Positions 13,054 through 25,566 of a stretch of DNA of 60,000 bases are shown here, piece by piece (position 1 is the stretch's first letter; the number at the start of each line of letters is the position of its first letter). The DNA lies in the NCBI RefSeq assembly GCF_964204645.1, contig NC_134028.1:1614001-1674000 (forward strand), read 5' to 3'. A model generated the notes under the pieces. The model was not told where the DNA came from and made no database searches. It saw only the letters and a program-made list of their open reading frames with translations. The DNA is from Tubulanus polymorphus (taxonomy: Eukaryota > Nemertea > Palaeonemertea > Tubulaniformes > Tubulanidae). Both the position numbers and the translations under genes were made by a program.

Positions 13054-16000
13054 GAGGAGAGAACGAACTGCCCCACAGCTCTCGTGGCACCGACGTCGAA
13101 CCCCGGATTCGTTTGATGTAGTAGCCCACCGAATATCACGAGAAACATCAAACAAATTTAGCCGTAAAGGTGGAGCGGAGTATGTGCACGGCGCTTATCA
13201 GCAAAGAAATTGCCAGCTAAATCAGTCTGATTCGCCGTACATAAACTACAAAGATTCGCCGCTACGACGTAATGTGTCATATGTGTCTTTGACCCTTTGA
13301 TCTTCTAACCCGAAGAAATGCACAAGAAAATGAACTGCATACAACATTTACGACCAACTAAGTTTTTTCCATATACGAAACGCCGACATCAAAACAGCAG
13401 CGGGCACCACGAGTTAAACGGGCTTGCCTTGCCCCCCAGAATTAAATTTGGTTACTTAATTTAGCAAGACGTCGTCACGAGATCTCGTAAATGAATATGT
13501 ATAGAGCGGTCTGATCCGTTCCGTCTGATCCGTTCCGTCCACCGGTGCACGATAATGTGACTGACCTTCGTGTTGTACGTCAGTTATAATATACGGATAT
13601 TTTTTTAAAATCTTAACAAAAGGAACTAGTCGGCTCACAATTGTAAATACAACACTTCAAACTTTCAAAGCGGCATTAAACTATTTATCTATTTAAAATC
13701 TCGGCAAGCGGAAGATCAAAGAAACGAAAAAACCGTCGCACGGAGAAATAAAAAACATGAACATTATTTTACAAACATTTTAAACGGAATGAAAACAGCA
13801 ATAAAGATTTGAGTTATATGAGAACCACGTGTTTATTGAAGAAACAAATCACCATCCTTAGAAACCTCTTTAAAATCGGTTCAAAATCCAACTCAGTCGG
13901 ATGAAAAATATTCAAAATTTTGAAAGTTTAGATTAGATTATTTAGTAAGATCCACAGCATAACGTGCTCTACCGACAATGAATCTTAATGGCTTTATAAA
14001 TACCGAGCATGAACAACTATTCCCCATGTATAACAATAGTAATAGTGACATACGCAGCAACCACCGCGCATGTTACCGCAAGGACAGCTGCCATTACACT
14101 GATCATGGAGGCGTTACCGTAACCTGTAAAGCTCCGCCTACTACATAATAAATTTAATTGCCTGACAGCGTCGGCCGGGATTAGCATAATATCGATAACC
14201 TCTGAGCTTCTGCGCAGACAATGCACCAACCTTCCATTTATAACAGTGGCATCTTTTGTTTTACTTTTAGAAATAGTCAAACTATTAAAATCGGGTGTAT
14301 ATTTCATCAAATGCAATACGAAACCACGCACAGTAGCGCGCATAGTTATTGACAGAGGAAATAAAGAACGTTTCTACAAAATGGTACCGAGCGTTAAAAT
14401 AAATTGAACCAATACGAGAAAACCTATAATTTCTTCAAAAAGCACAGATGAAAATTCTTGGAGTTCTTTTTTAGACTTCTACAAAGATTACGATTTAGAT
14501 CGTGTGAAAATATCTTATTTATTCATTCAACTAAGGTTGATACTCATATCAGATTGTCACTAACCGATTGCTAGCCAATTTAGCAGCATTTCAGTAGAAC
14601 CAAAAAGGTGCAACTGATTTTCTCTTAACCTGAAAAAAGGCACCACCTTCACATGTGAAATCATTATCATTTTGTTGACACATCTTCAACAGTTTAAACA
14701 CAGACATTCGCGCGTGTCATATGTCATCAATTTCTGAGAGCGGTTCAATTTTCAGAATTGCGCTATTAAACAGCTGTATAGATAATCATTAAGGGTGCTA
14801 TAAACTGCTGTTAATAATGGTTTCATCATAAACGAGAATAAAAAAATATGATCGATCTATTGAAATACAATGATCTCTCGTGAAGACCGCGATATCAAAT
14901 ACATATGTTACCAGACCGTATTGAGAGCAGAGAAACATCAAAGACTACGAAATGATATTCAGTAAACCTCTTAAGAAATCCCATTCAATTGAATGATAAA
15001 TGTGTAAAAATGTTTGCAAAACGATGAAGAATCTTTTAGTTAAATGATCATCATCGATGTCTACTTATCCTAGCGTGATTACTAGGAACATTTCTACCGT
15101 AGATTAAAGGCGTTAAGGTCCCAAAAACAGTCAAGACATCTGAAACTCAAGTATTTGGTTGAATTTATCTTGAACCATTTTTGACATGCAAGATAAAATT
15201 CATCACGAATTCTGGTGCCGAATCAAACTCCATTCGAACCTGATGACATCGCTCGACTCATCCACGGTACGAGACCCTGCCTGACTAGACCTGGTGCGCA
15301 GGTACATGCAAACCAGCAGCACCTATCAGACCAGAAAGAAAGTTTCTGTGATGGGTTTCGGTATTGACTTAGAACTTGAATGGAAATAACTGTGTTGATG
15401 CGGTGCATGTTTAACCATACTATCAAGGTTAAATGTCAGAAAAACAGGAGACTTTATAAAACTATCATCTTAGGCAAAAAATGTTCCAGTTTTGATTCAG
15501 AGTTTATGTGTGTGCGCGATAATGTGTTATAGGAACACTTAGCGATGACACTTACTGCGGTAAGCGATGTGACATCGGCGTAGCGCTAATTACCAACGAC
15601 AACAGACAAAGATACCGATTCAACGTAATTCTGATCATCAAAGCGGTGATTAAAATTCATAACTAAAACACGTTAAAAACCGGTTCATCTGCCGACACGG
15701 AACGGCAGTAATCTGAGATGAGCTCAAATTTAGTAAAAGCCTTTGATGTAGGCAAAAATTCAATATGTTCCCACGATTTCAAACTGTTCGTACGTTGAAA
15801 GTCTTGAGAGAGCGCTAGAAATACCAACAGAACGGATTTCAACCCGTTTGTTTTCAGTTGGTCTATCTGGAGCTGGAGCTGACATTTACCAACTATATGA
15901 TAACATCCTAGTCTAACAGAACTCTCTCTCTCTCTCTCTTTCTCTCACCATTTATATATATTGTCTAGAGCCCGTTAAACACTGGGCAATTTCTTGACAA

Positions 16001-18632
16001 TCTGTTGGCGATTTTCGTCGCAAGTGACAAATTCGCTACAATATCGCCTTGTGTACAGATACCGCAAACCTTTGTCACTCATTATAAAGGTTAAGGCTTA
16101 AGGTAAACTAATCGATGAATGATACATTGAGAAACGTATGATGAAGATTTCTTCAGCAAATGAGGACCATTCAAAACAAGACTTCATCATAAAAATGGCA
16201 AATGAACTCTCTACCACCGAAACCACAATGATTTTTATTGCATAGCAACTGACTACTGTACGCAACCATTTGTAAAGGGAATCATCTGTTTTTTTTTAAA
16301 GACATCGTAAAAGTTTCAAAATATTTTTTCGAATTATTTCCACAAGAGTAGAACAGTTAAGGCCTGAAAACTGGGTCATAACTATAAATGCAGAGATTTA
16401 TGAACGCATTAATGGCATTAAATGAAACTTTTCTGGGCAACAAATATCATGTGTATATGCACTGGTACTGGCAAATGACTCTTAATGGCTGTCTAACGTG
16501 TTCTTTGATCTGAACTAGTAAGCCTTTGATCTATTTTTCCCTCCGTATAACCCATCAACTTGATTTAGATGACATATACCAAGTCCAGGCGCAACTTAGG
16601 GAACATCGTAAATAATTCCGCAATTTCATAGAATTGGATGATATAAAATTCCTCAGTCGCCTTTACACACTTATCCACACAATTCACTGAAATCAAAGCC
16701 GGCCGCGGAAACAAACGCTTTGATCATTTCAACGTTTCTCTATCATATTCAATGCCTTCAAACGCACATGTATTTCTTGAATAATTTTTTTTTCGTCGGT
16801 CGGGAGAAAGAGAGGTAGACAGAATCGCTTCGAGTATTCTATAAACAAATAATTAAAAAATCATTATATCATCATCGGCGGCCGGTGGTGTTGTGATGTT
16901 ACCGACAATGACTTTTAAAGCTTCTCCCAGTCAATAACAGCGGAGAAAAATGGAAAATATACCGATATCGAGCTCCTGTTTGGATTAACAAGAACTCGAA
17001 AGTTTATTGACGCCTTAAAAAATCATCAACAAAGAATAGAATGATAATATCAAGGATCGATGAAGTTATTTCGGGTACGAATATATCGATAATTGAATTG
17101 AATTGACCAGTCCGCTGAACCCCGATATTGATGACATAGTGCGTATCCGTTATTTTGAAATGTCAAAACTGATGACGGAGCACATAGACTCAGACAGTAC
17201 CCTAGCGTAGTAGTTTTCAAAACATTATTGTAACGATTTTTACGGCATCAAAAAATTCAAATGATTTCTACATATATATAAATATATATATACAGCGATA
17301 TCATGAGAATTATCAGGTGGCTTTTAAAACTCATTTATTTTCACGTTGCGTTGATAAGCGATACACTCATCGTGTGCAACGGCTACTTATTTGTTTCAAC
17401 GATATTATCATCAATTATCTCTTAACGAAAAAATGCTGGCTCCATTTTGTATACGAGTTAAGACGATGAAAGCAGCGCCATCAAAAAATCGGGCGACAAC
17501 ATTAAGATCACTAGTAGAGGACATATCTAAACCGGTAAACACAAAATGTGAAATCATTATGTCATAGGAGACTTAGGAACATCCAATCTGGCTATTGTGT
17601 GTTTATTCCAACAATGATGCAGTGCAATTCTTCGGAGCCCAGAAAAAAAAACTTAAGATCAAAGTGAATGCAGATCAAAGAAAGCCCTTATCTTTTGCCG
17701 TCTATTTTTGGATTAGTTCGCTTCAATCTGCATGCATTGAGTGTGTTGAGAATACCGCATGCTAATAATCACAGTCCCTCAGACGTAGTAAAACTGAAAC
17801 TTTAATACAACACACAACACAAATACGACCACCAGACACCGAATAGAAGTCATAGGGGTCAGTTGTGAAAGCTAAAATCGATGACGCATTTTCCGATGTT
17901 TCAATCAAATAATCAAAATCATGAATATTTTTAAATGGGAAGATAAACATTACGCACCCTTTACGTAGAATCATATTTTAGTTACGTTCATTTCTATAGT
18001 TTAAACTCCGAGTAGAATTTGAACTGAAAACCGAGGTATTTGAAATCATAACACGACAACATCGGTGACATGTTTACATCGATATGACTATTACTTCCAC
18101 TAGCGAGGGTTCGCTGCCCTTCAGGGTGAGATATAGCCGGTCCCTCGTTCGTTTAATTCACCGCGCCGTGTATATATAGATTTGTTTAATTCCGTTCATA
18201 GCCGTACGGATTATGCCTGATCGGATAGACACATATCAACTCAATAGAAATCGCCGGTAAATTCAATTATATCTTGGCCCGAGATGATGATGATACGGGT
18301 GCAAGTATAGTCGCCACCGGGCGTCTTTACACTCCTCATCTCAAACAACACCTGATAAATTCCCTTATACTAAATAACTATAACGCCTGATCATCCGACG
18401 TGTGAGTATAAATATCAACGATTGATTTCGAGACTCCCCGGTGCAATATTATATACAGTTTACTTATAAATCAATGATATATCTATATGAAAATGTGGCA
18501 TCATCCGCAGAGACGAGTATCAACTGAATATCAGCTGTACCCTGATTCCTCAATTCATCATCAACCCCAGCATCGGTCACAGGTTAACTATCTTTCATTT
18601 TCCAGAGGCCGATCCAGCCTCAGTTCCCAGGC

Positions 18633-18796
18633 ACTGCTTAGTCAACTATCACAGCACCACATAGGTGGGTTTCACTGCTTAGTCAACTATCACAGCACCA
18701 CATAGGTGGGTTTCACTGCTTAGTCAACTATCACAGCACCACATAGGTGGGTGTCACTGCGCAGTCAACTATCACAGCACCACGTAGGTGGGTGTC
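18633..18796 (+). repeat. 41-bp tandem repeat, 4 copies
   Basis: The unit starts ACTGCTTAGTCAACTATCAC and has a period of exactly 41 bp (starts at 18633, 18674, 18715, 18756). The fourth copy has the most changes. Confidence 0.95.
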
Positions 18797-19199
18797 AGGT
18801 TCTCCAGCAGGAAATTTCAAATTTCACCACCTGAGCATTAGTTAATTCTCCACATATCTGAAACAAGTGGATCCTGATATATTTAAGCTTCATTCATTCA
18901 AGAGTTTTGAAAAAAAAACAATTTTCTGGATGTGTAAGACACAGACATTGATCGAGGCACATAGAAATTGACTAGTGGGATGAATTACTGGAAACGATGA
19001 CAGAAACTGATCCAATAATCGTAGAGTTATATCTATAGACACACTTTTAAGAGATCAAACAAGGCTTAAAGTCAAATATAGACATTTTCATCGAGTTTGA
19101 ATTCAAAACTAAATGATCATTATTCACAAAGAACGACCAATACAAATTATCATAACCACCTTATTAACAATAACATTTATCAGAATTTGTATTTTGATA

Positions 19200-19255
19200 G
19201 GTCTGACCATGGACTGGTCTGACCATGGACTGGTCTGACCATGGACTGGTCTGAC
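19200..19255 (+). repeat. 16-bp tandem repeat, 3.5 copies
   Basis: The unit is GGTCTGACCATGGACT. It contains the palindromic words CCATGG and GGTC...GACC. Confidence 0.95.
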
Positions 19256-19975
19256 TGAATGACGAGTTGATCTCAAGCAATAATCATACCAGTCAAAACA
19301 TAAGTGAACATGTAACACGAGCATGTAACGGCTCATCCTTATATGAGTTTATAGCAGCAGCAGCGCTGTTCACTCACTGTTCACTCGCTGTTCACTCGTT
19401 AGTGTCAAATAACTACCATACAACGACCGATTCGAGAACAGCAAGAGGCCGGCTAACTGTTCATGCGCAGGTCACTCGGAAGATCGACATCAAAAGACAT
19501 CAAAGACAGATCTAATTAAACGGGAATTCCGTTAGCGGTAGCGCGACAAAATGCACCCGACAGAAGCTCAATCAGTGCGTTTTAATATACACTGCCATAA
19601 CAAAATATCCTTCTATTCCATACAATCACTCTATACATATATATATATATATATAAACTAGTTTTTACGGGAGACACCCTGAAGCCAATTTCTGCCTGTG
19701 CTCGCTCGCGTGGATTACGAAATGGCTTTGATATAACTAAGCGTCAAACGAATATAGATTCATATATTAGATATATGTGTTATACGTCTGTTTCAGTCGG
19801 CAAATAGTTTAACTAACGTCGTCACTCGCTCTCAAGATCTCCAGGCGCCAGATTCATCATTTTTTTCTATAGTTCTAGACTCATCCCGTCTTTACTACTG
19901 ATTAATTCATGTTATCACTCATACAGAATAGCGCATATAAAGCAAATATTAAACTATTCCGATTTTCAAATTTCT

Positions 19976-20271
19976 TTAACCCTTTCAGTGCTGACTAATT
20001 AATACCCTATAGTGCTAGAGAAAATTTGAAAATTCTAAAAAATTCCACCCTAGTGTGTTGAACAATGGGAATACCACTATAGTGCGTCTACACCGCAGTG
20101 CGGTGTATCGTTAGTTACTATTATTTCACTATGTTTGACACTTGCTGCCATTTTTCAATAGAGATAATTACAAATTACTAATTACATCAATACACCGCAG
20201 TGCGGTGTACTAGCAAAATCTATCACTGATTTATACACCAAACTGCGGTGTAGACGCACTGAAAGGGTTAA
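19976..20271. mobile_element. piggyBac-type MITE with TTAA duplications
   Basis: The ends are CCCTTTCAGTGC at 19980-19991 and its exact complement GCACTGAAAGGG at 20256-20267, with TTAA immediately outside both (19976-19979, 20268-20271). A TTAA target duplication with CCC-starting ends is the piggyBac hallmark. The 288-bp interior is non-coding. It carries two copies of the 19-bp palindrome TACACCGCAGTGCGGTGTA (20089-20107, 20191-20209) and a decayed third copy at 20234-20252. Confidence 0.8.
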
Positions 20272-20542
20272 AGAGGTCAGACAGTTCATAATTTGAGGTT
20301 TTGCATGTTATATTAAAGGGTTCATAGCTAATCATCATTTTACAGAGGAAAGACTTGGAAGATATACGTATTTCTAGGCATCGATAAACTTTAAAAGTTG
20401 ATTTAATCATTCATTGAATCTGAGATGAATTGTTTCTACTTTGCGCTAGCGCCACCTGGTTGATTCTCGATTGCCACAAGCGAAACAATCAGTTGCCACA
20501 GTTGCCTCCAGGGTATCCCCGATGACTACGGATTTCATCGAT

Positions 20543-20828
20543 ATTTCTACCTCATGAGGAGAGAATCCCACAATGATAATAAAAAGTCCGAAAATGAAAC
20601 TTCGAGATAGTAGTTTATTTCAACGTTTCGACTATATCCTAATAGTCATCTTCAGGAATAATGATTATTAACTTTATTCCTGAAGATGACTATTAGGATA
20701 TAGTCGAAACGTTGAAATAAACTACTATCTCGAAGTTTCATTTTCGGACTTTTTATTATCATTGTGGGATTCTCTCCTCATCGCGTCAACACGGATATAG
20801 TGTTCTACCAATCGTGATTTCTACCTCA
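20543..20828. mobile_element. Penelope-like remnant: perfect 108-bp inverted repeat with 12-bp target duplication
   Basis: The arms 20554-20661 and 20674-20781 are exact inverted copies, 108 bp each, around a 12-bp loop. A 35-bp tail follows (20782-20816). ATTTCTACCTCA flanks the whole insertion as a direct repeat (20543-20554, 20817-20828). The right arm begins CTGAAGATGACTAT and continues ATAGTCGAAACGTTG. This CUGANGA...GAAAC arrangement around a GACTAT/ATAGTC stem resembles the hammerhead-like motif of Penelope-like element ends. There is one extra base before the stem and no evident stem III, so ribozyme activity is doubtful. There is no reverse-transcriptase frame. The class is inferred; the repeat and the duplication are exact. 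Confidence 0.7.
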
Positions 20829-22186
20829 GTTTTAACCATCAATCATTCTGTCGAAAACTTCATTTCCAACCAGTCAGAGAGTTTATGGTATTCAAACCCA
20901 TTAAATCAAATGAAAATGAACACATTTTTCCCGAGAAGCCAAATAAAATCCCAAGCCCTGCAGGACCGGTAGCACCATCGATGGAAATAAACTGATAACT
21001 CGCAAACCATACCCAGCGATAAACGAAAAAAAAATAACAAAACACTCGACGCGTATCGGAAATTCAATTTTTATAAGTTCAGCTGTGAGCTTCGGGATAC
21101 ATAAGTGAAAATGGAAATATTTCAGGGTGTTTACGCTTTTAAAACGCAATTCAATTCGGTAAACAAACTATTACAGATAGCCCCTGGTCTTTTACCTACG
21201 TATCAACGCAAAATAGATTATACCAAACTAAATTATTTGGAAAATCATTCTTTTCAGAAACTAAGAGAACTTTCTGAGTTTTTCCGACTGTTCTTCATAA
21301 ATGGCTGACAAAGAGATACCGTTCCTTTGAAATATAAAAGAAATGTTAAGGCTAAGGCCCCTAAAACTAAGGGGGTCAGGGACAGCACGCTGCCTTGGGT
21401 AAAAAGCTAGATAAACAAACTGTTTCAATATTCACAATATTCACAATACCCGCTGGTCATGCATAAATCAATGACCTTGAATCATAGAACTTGTCATGAG
21501 CGATCACTTTTCAATTGATTGAGGTTACCAGACATGGTGCAGATATGAATGGTTTCATTATTCTAAGTCACCTATCCCCATCAAATACAGACATTAATGA
21601 CCAGGAAACTGCCACAATCATCGAACATGTCATGGGCCGTTACAAAATAAGAATGCAAACGAATTGAAAAACCCTAGAAACAACGTTCAGCCTTTCACAT
21701 TTCTTTTACATATTATTACAACAAAAAATCAGTAATACTGAAAGCAAACGAGGACGAATTCAGAAAATGATGAGAGCTCTGTATGGGAGGTCGATAAACC
21801 TCACTATCATCATCGTAATATCGATTTCATTAATCAGTTTGGACCGTTTCAATTTGTCCTGCAGTTAATAATGATAATATCGTAATTAAAGATAATTTAT
21901 AAATATATACATACCTGTTTAACCAAATCCATGATTATATATGAAAAGATAGAAAACAAAGCAAATTGATTAATTCGAAATCAGAAACGCAATATCGATT
22001 ATTAATATTTTTATTGATGGAATCAAAAGATTTTTTCATTTAATCGATGTACACAAAAAATCATTGGATACGGCAGAGCACGGATGTGTACTGACAGGGG
22101 ATCAGGGGATCAGGTGTTTCTCAACAGTTTAATACATTGTACTCTCAGTTTAATACTCTCATAAACTTTAACCCATGAAACAAACA

Positions 22187-22296
22187 GGACCCAGTTCCAC
22201 AGTTGTGAGTTAGAGTTAACTCTGAGTTAAAATTAGTTCATTTTCAATGAGTTAACTCAGGGTCATATTTTAACTTCGAACTGTGGAACTGGACCC
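22187..22296. mobile_element. Small MITE, AGTTCCACAGTT ends
   Basis: Perfect 12-bp inverted ends (22193-22204, 22279-22290) enclose a 74-bp interior that is itself partly palindromic (GAGTTAACTC-type words). GGACCC occurs directly outside both ends and may be the target duplication or part of the element. Confidence 0.65.
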
Positions 22297-24860
22297 AGAT
22301 GACTGTGTCTAGGAAAGTAAGGTGACCTTACTCGGAAAAATCATTACTTTCAGGTAAATCAACATTTCCTGAATTGGATCAACCTCAATTTTAACGGTGG
22401 ATAATAAAAACACTATCAGAGTTCACAACGACAATGATTTATATTTGTTTACCATTCAAGATATGTCAAATGGAAGACATTCGCCGTCAGTTATATTTAC
22501 GGGGTCAAAATTATACTCGGCCACTTTGCTGTCATTCAAATCATTTCGATACAAGCAGTAAATATGGATAAACAAACATAAAAAGCAGTGACTATTGGCT
22601 CGATAACACCGCTTATCAATCCGACTTTTGGGCCCCTGTAGACACTGTTAGATTCCATATAATTAACATTCGATCGAACTAAACACACAAATAAATCATG
22701 TTGATCAATATTGACCATAAATTAATTTACTATCAGAGAATTCCTATTGAAAATAGAAATGCCACAAATCTATTTCTAAGAATGTCGTTATATTGTTCGG
22801 ATACCTTTTTTATTGTACCCATTTAACACCTTCTCCGACAGAGGCCGAGAGACGTAGTTATTCTCGGAGTGAAACGCAATAAAAACGCGGAAAAACCGCC
22901 CACCGACAACGTGACCAAATCGCTGATTTACGATGACAGGTTTATCATCGAGCGAGCTATTTACTTCCAAGAAAATTAACAGTTGTTACAACACGATCTA
23001 AGTATTCGCTCACAAAGAGACAACTCTTATTTATACCCGCGAGGACTTTCCACGAAAATAGATAACAAAACATTATAGAAATCATACTCATGACTGGTCT
23101 AATCCTTTAATAATCGATCAATAATTTCATATATCGATAATACTAGGGATTTATACAGTGCACATACACATTTTAAAATATTTGTTTTACTATAAATAAA
23201 TGCATGCTAGAAAACTTTCCTGGAGAGCCACCCAGCCACCAGCCACCAGCAACGGAGCCACCCAGCTATGCTACGGGCAATAAGTTTGTTTCATTACGTC
23301 GAGGTTATTAATGTCAAATGTGATTTAAATCATACCATTTGACGATAAAAAAATAATTCCACATCGCCATCGGCAAGTATCATAATGTTGATATACATGA
23401 CACGACACGACATATGACATCATAGGGAGAAAGCCCGATAAGACATTGCAAGTTAATATATTGTGGGTGACTAGGACTAGACTAGACCCTTTAGTTAAGC
23501 GAACTATTAGACAGCGACGCTTAAAGGTGTTTGACGCAAGTTGTTGTATTAAGATCTACATGAAACAGAATCAGGCCTCACTCTTGAAAGTGGCATTTTC
23601 TTCAACAGTTTCTAAACCTATGAAACGATGCAGACACTGGCATAGATATGTCATTAGAACTCGAATAGTTGGAAGGCACCCCGGGATTGTACTATCTGAC
23701 TGGGATAAACAGAGCACTCTTGAACTATTAATAAAAAAGCCACTTCCTGACACTTGAATGAAATCTCTGACATTGTGCCCTCTTGCACTTAAATCTGTCA
23801 GTTATAGAATGGTCAAAATGCTATAAGCCTCGAATGAATAATAGCTGGCACGTCAGGCAAATGGAACACCGACTTCAATAATTGCGATTTAATGTAAAGA
23901 GTTTAACAAAAGGGATTTAATCAACTAGCGGTGAATCTACATGAATCTACAAGTTATGAACTAAATTATGAATCACCGATAAGACTACATCCTGTTTAAT
24001 CAACACACCAGAATTAATTCATGTATTTCATTTACTATATTATCACAGACGAGTCCTACTGCTACCAGTAGAGTTTTACAGTCGAGGTTTTAGACCAGTG
24101 GAAACACTGAACTCGTTCTGTCCAACACTACAATGCCTCAGTCCAACTTCCATTTCGATCCTCAAATTCTGCATCCCTTCAAAACGACCTATGCACTACA
24201 ATTCTCATCTTTATCAATAGAGGGCGCGACAAACGAGTGACAACGAAGTGTTGCCCGGCGTGTAGCTATACAGAAAGCTGATGATCTCATCTACTCAATA
24301 AAACCGGACTTGTTTCTATAACTAACATATTGCGCGATCTTCAAGAATGACCACGCGCACAAAAAACAAACTACGCATCTTTTTATCGGCAAATCTCATC
24401 GCAGAACAATAGCCATGTCAAGTGTCGCGGTACTTTATTTAGTAATCAGCGCACATCCAAATATATTTGTAACTCTCCATGGACCAATATAGATTGTCCT
24501 CCCAATAGCTCGAATCACTCTGTAACATTTGGTTTATTGTCGATGTCGATGTTTTATCGTATTGACGTATGGACCGAGGAGTGCGATAAAAACAGTCATA
24601 CGGGTCCGATTTAGTTAGTACCGCCATCAAACAACGCGACATCAATGCAAACAAACTGAACAGCTGGCCGCCGATCACTTTTTACAATAAACTACGCCAT
24701 CACTTTTTACCTATTTCCTTCCTTCGTTAGAACAGGAAAATTGAAGTAATATGAAGACTTGAAGATGTTAAATTCCTTCAAAATAAAACGAAGCATCACG
24801 GATATTGTAGAATGTTATTCAACTTCAATGTCTTTTCTTTCTAAGCATTGGACTTAAGCC

Positions 24861-24995
24861 TCAGGGCACAGTTGCGTAGTAGTTGACTTGGCTCAAAATG
24901 TGGTCCTACTACTAAGACTGGTCTTAAGTCGTTAGATTGGCTACAGAACTAAGATGGTCTTGAATCTAAGCCACGAATGTGCAACTGGCCTCCGG
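24861..24995. mobile_element. Degenerate MITE, CAGTTGC ends
   Basis: Imperfect inverted ends (GGGCACAGTTGC ... GTGCAACTGGCC) flank an interior rich in AAGACTGGTCTTAAGTCG-type palindromic words. The interior shares words with the sequence at 35745-35812, so the two belong to one family. Confidence 0.55.
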
Positions 24996-25484
24996 ATTTG
25001 AAACGTTTTTGGGCCGAGAATTGTCATGCATTTCATCAGGACTAATACAGATAAAGCAATGTGCGTTGTCTAATAAAAATTAAAATGCACGAGATAATGG
25101 TCATGAAACATTCAACTCAACTGAGAATAGAAACTGTGTACAAGTTTTTTTTCATTATGCAAATCAGTGTCTTCTGAGAGTGAGCATGATTTGCATTGTA
25201 CTTTCACGTGGGATGGATCTTATTTCAGCCATCAGTAATTGCCGAGCAATTCAATGAGTTACGGAATCCCCAGCGTCACAACACGTTCATATAACCCGGC
25301 CAAATTAAAATCATTAGTCTCGCAACGTGAAGCGCGATTGTGCGAGAGAATACACAAATATTCGACCATCTCGAGCGGTTCAGAGGAAATTGTTTCATCC
25401 GAAAAACGCTACATTTTCACAAGTTTCAAAAGACAGCACGTGATTTTTTATCCATCAACGCGGACAACATGCATTGTCTTATGT

Positions 25485-25488
<4 letters not shown>

Positions 25489-25563
<75 letters not shown>
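25489..25563. repeat. (TA)n microsatellite, 75 bp
   Basis: An uninterrupted TA dinucleotide tract. Four overlapping IYIYIY frames on both strands are its artefacts. Confidence 0.97.

Positions 25564-25566
<3 letters not shown>

Larger units (their letters stand above)
8254..19733. promoter_or_regulatory. Intronic cluster of TCF/LEF-type motifs (candidate enhancers)
   Basis: ATCAAAG/CTTTGAT cores lie close to 8254, 8855, 8995, 9741, 11251, 13294, 13714, 14935, 15636, 15741, 16503, 16523, 16692, 16718, 17657, 17673, 19497 and 19726. That is 18 cores in about 11.5 kb, where base composition alone predicts 2-3. Several are full consensus (for example CCTTTGATC at 16523, CCTTTGATG at 15740). A Helper match CGGCGGC is at 16876-16882. 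The host gene encodes the protein that binds this motif. The motifs are seen directly; enhancer function and auto-regulation are inference. Confidence 0.4.

Noticed and set aside
12930-13300. Plus-strand frames with poly-Ser or poly-Ala across the CAG repeat
   Set aside because: They are antisense to TCF and driven by the triplet repeat; the flanking protein has no recognisable domain.
20674-20781. Functional hammerhead ribozyme
   Set aside because: The CUGANGA and GAAA boxes are present, but an extra base precedes stem II and no stem III or cleavage triplet closes the fold. Kept only as a similarity to Penelope-like ends.
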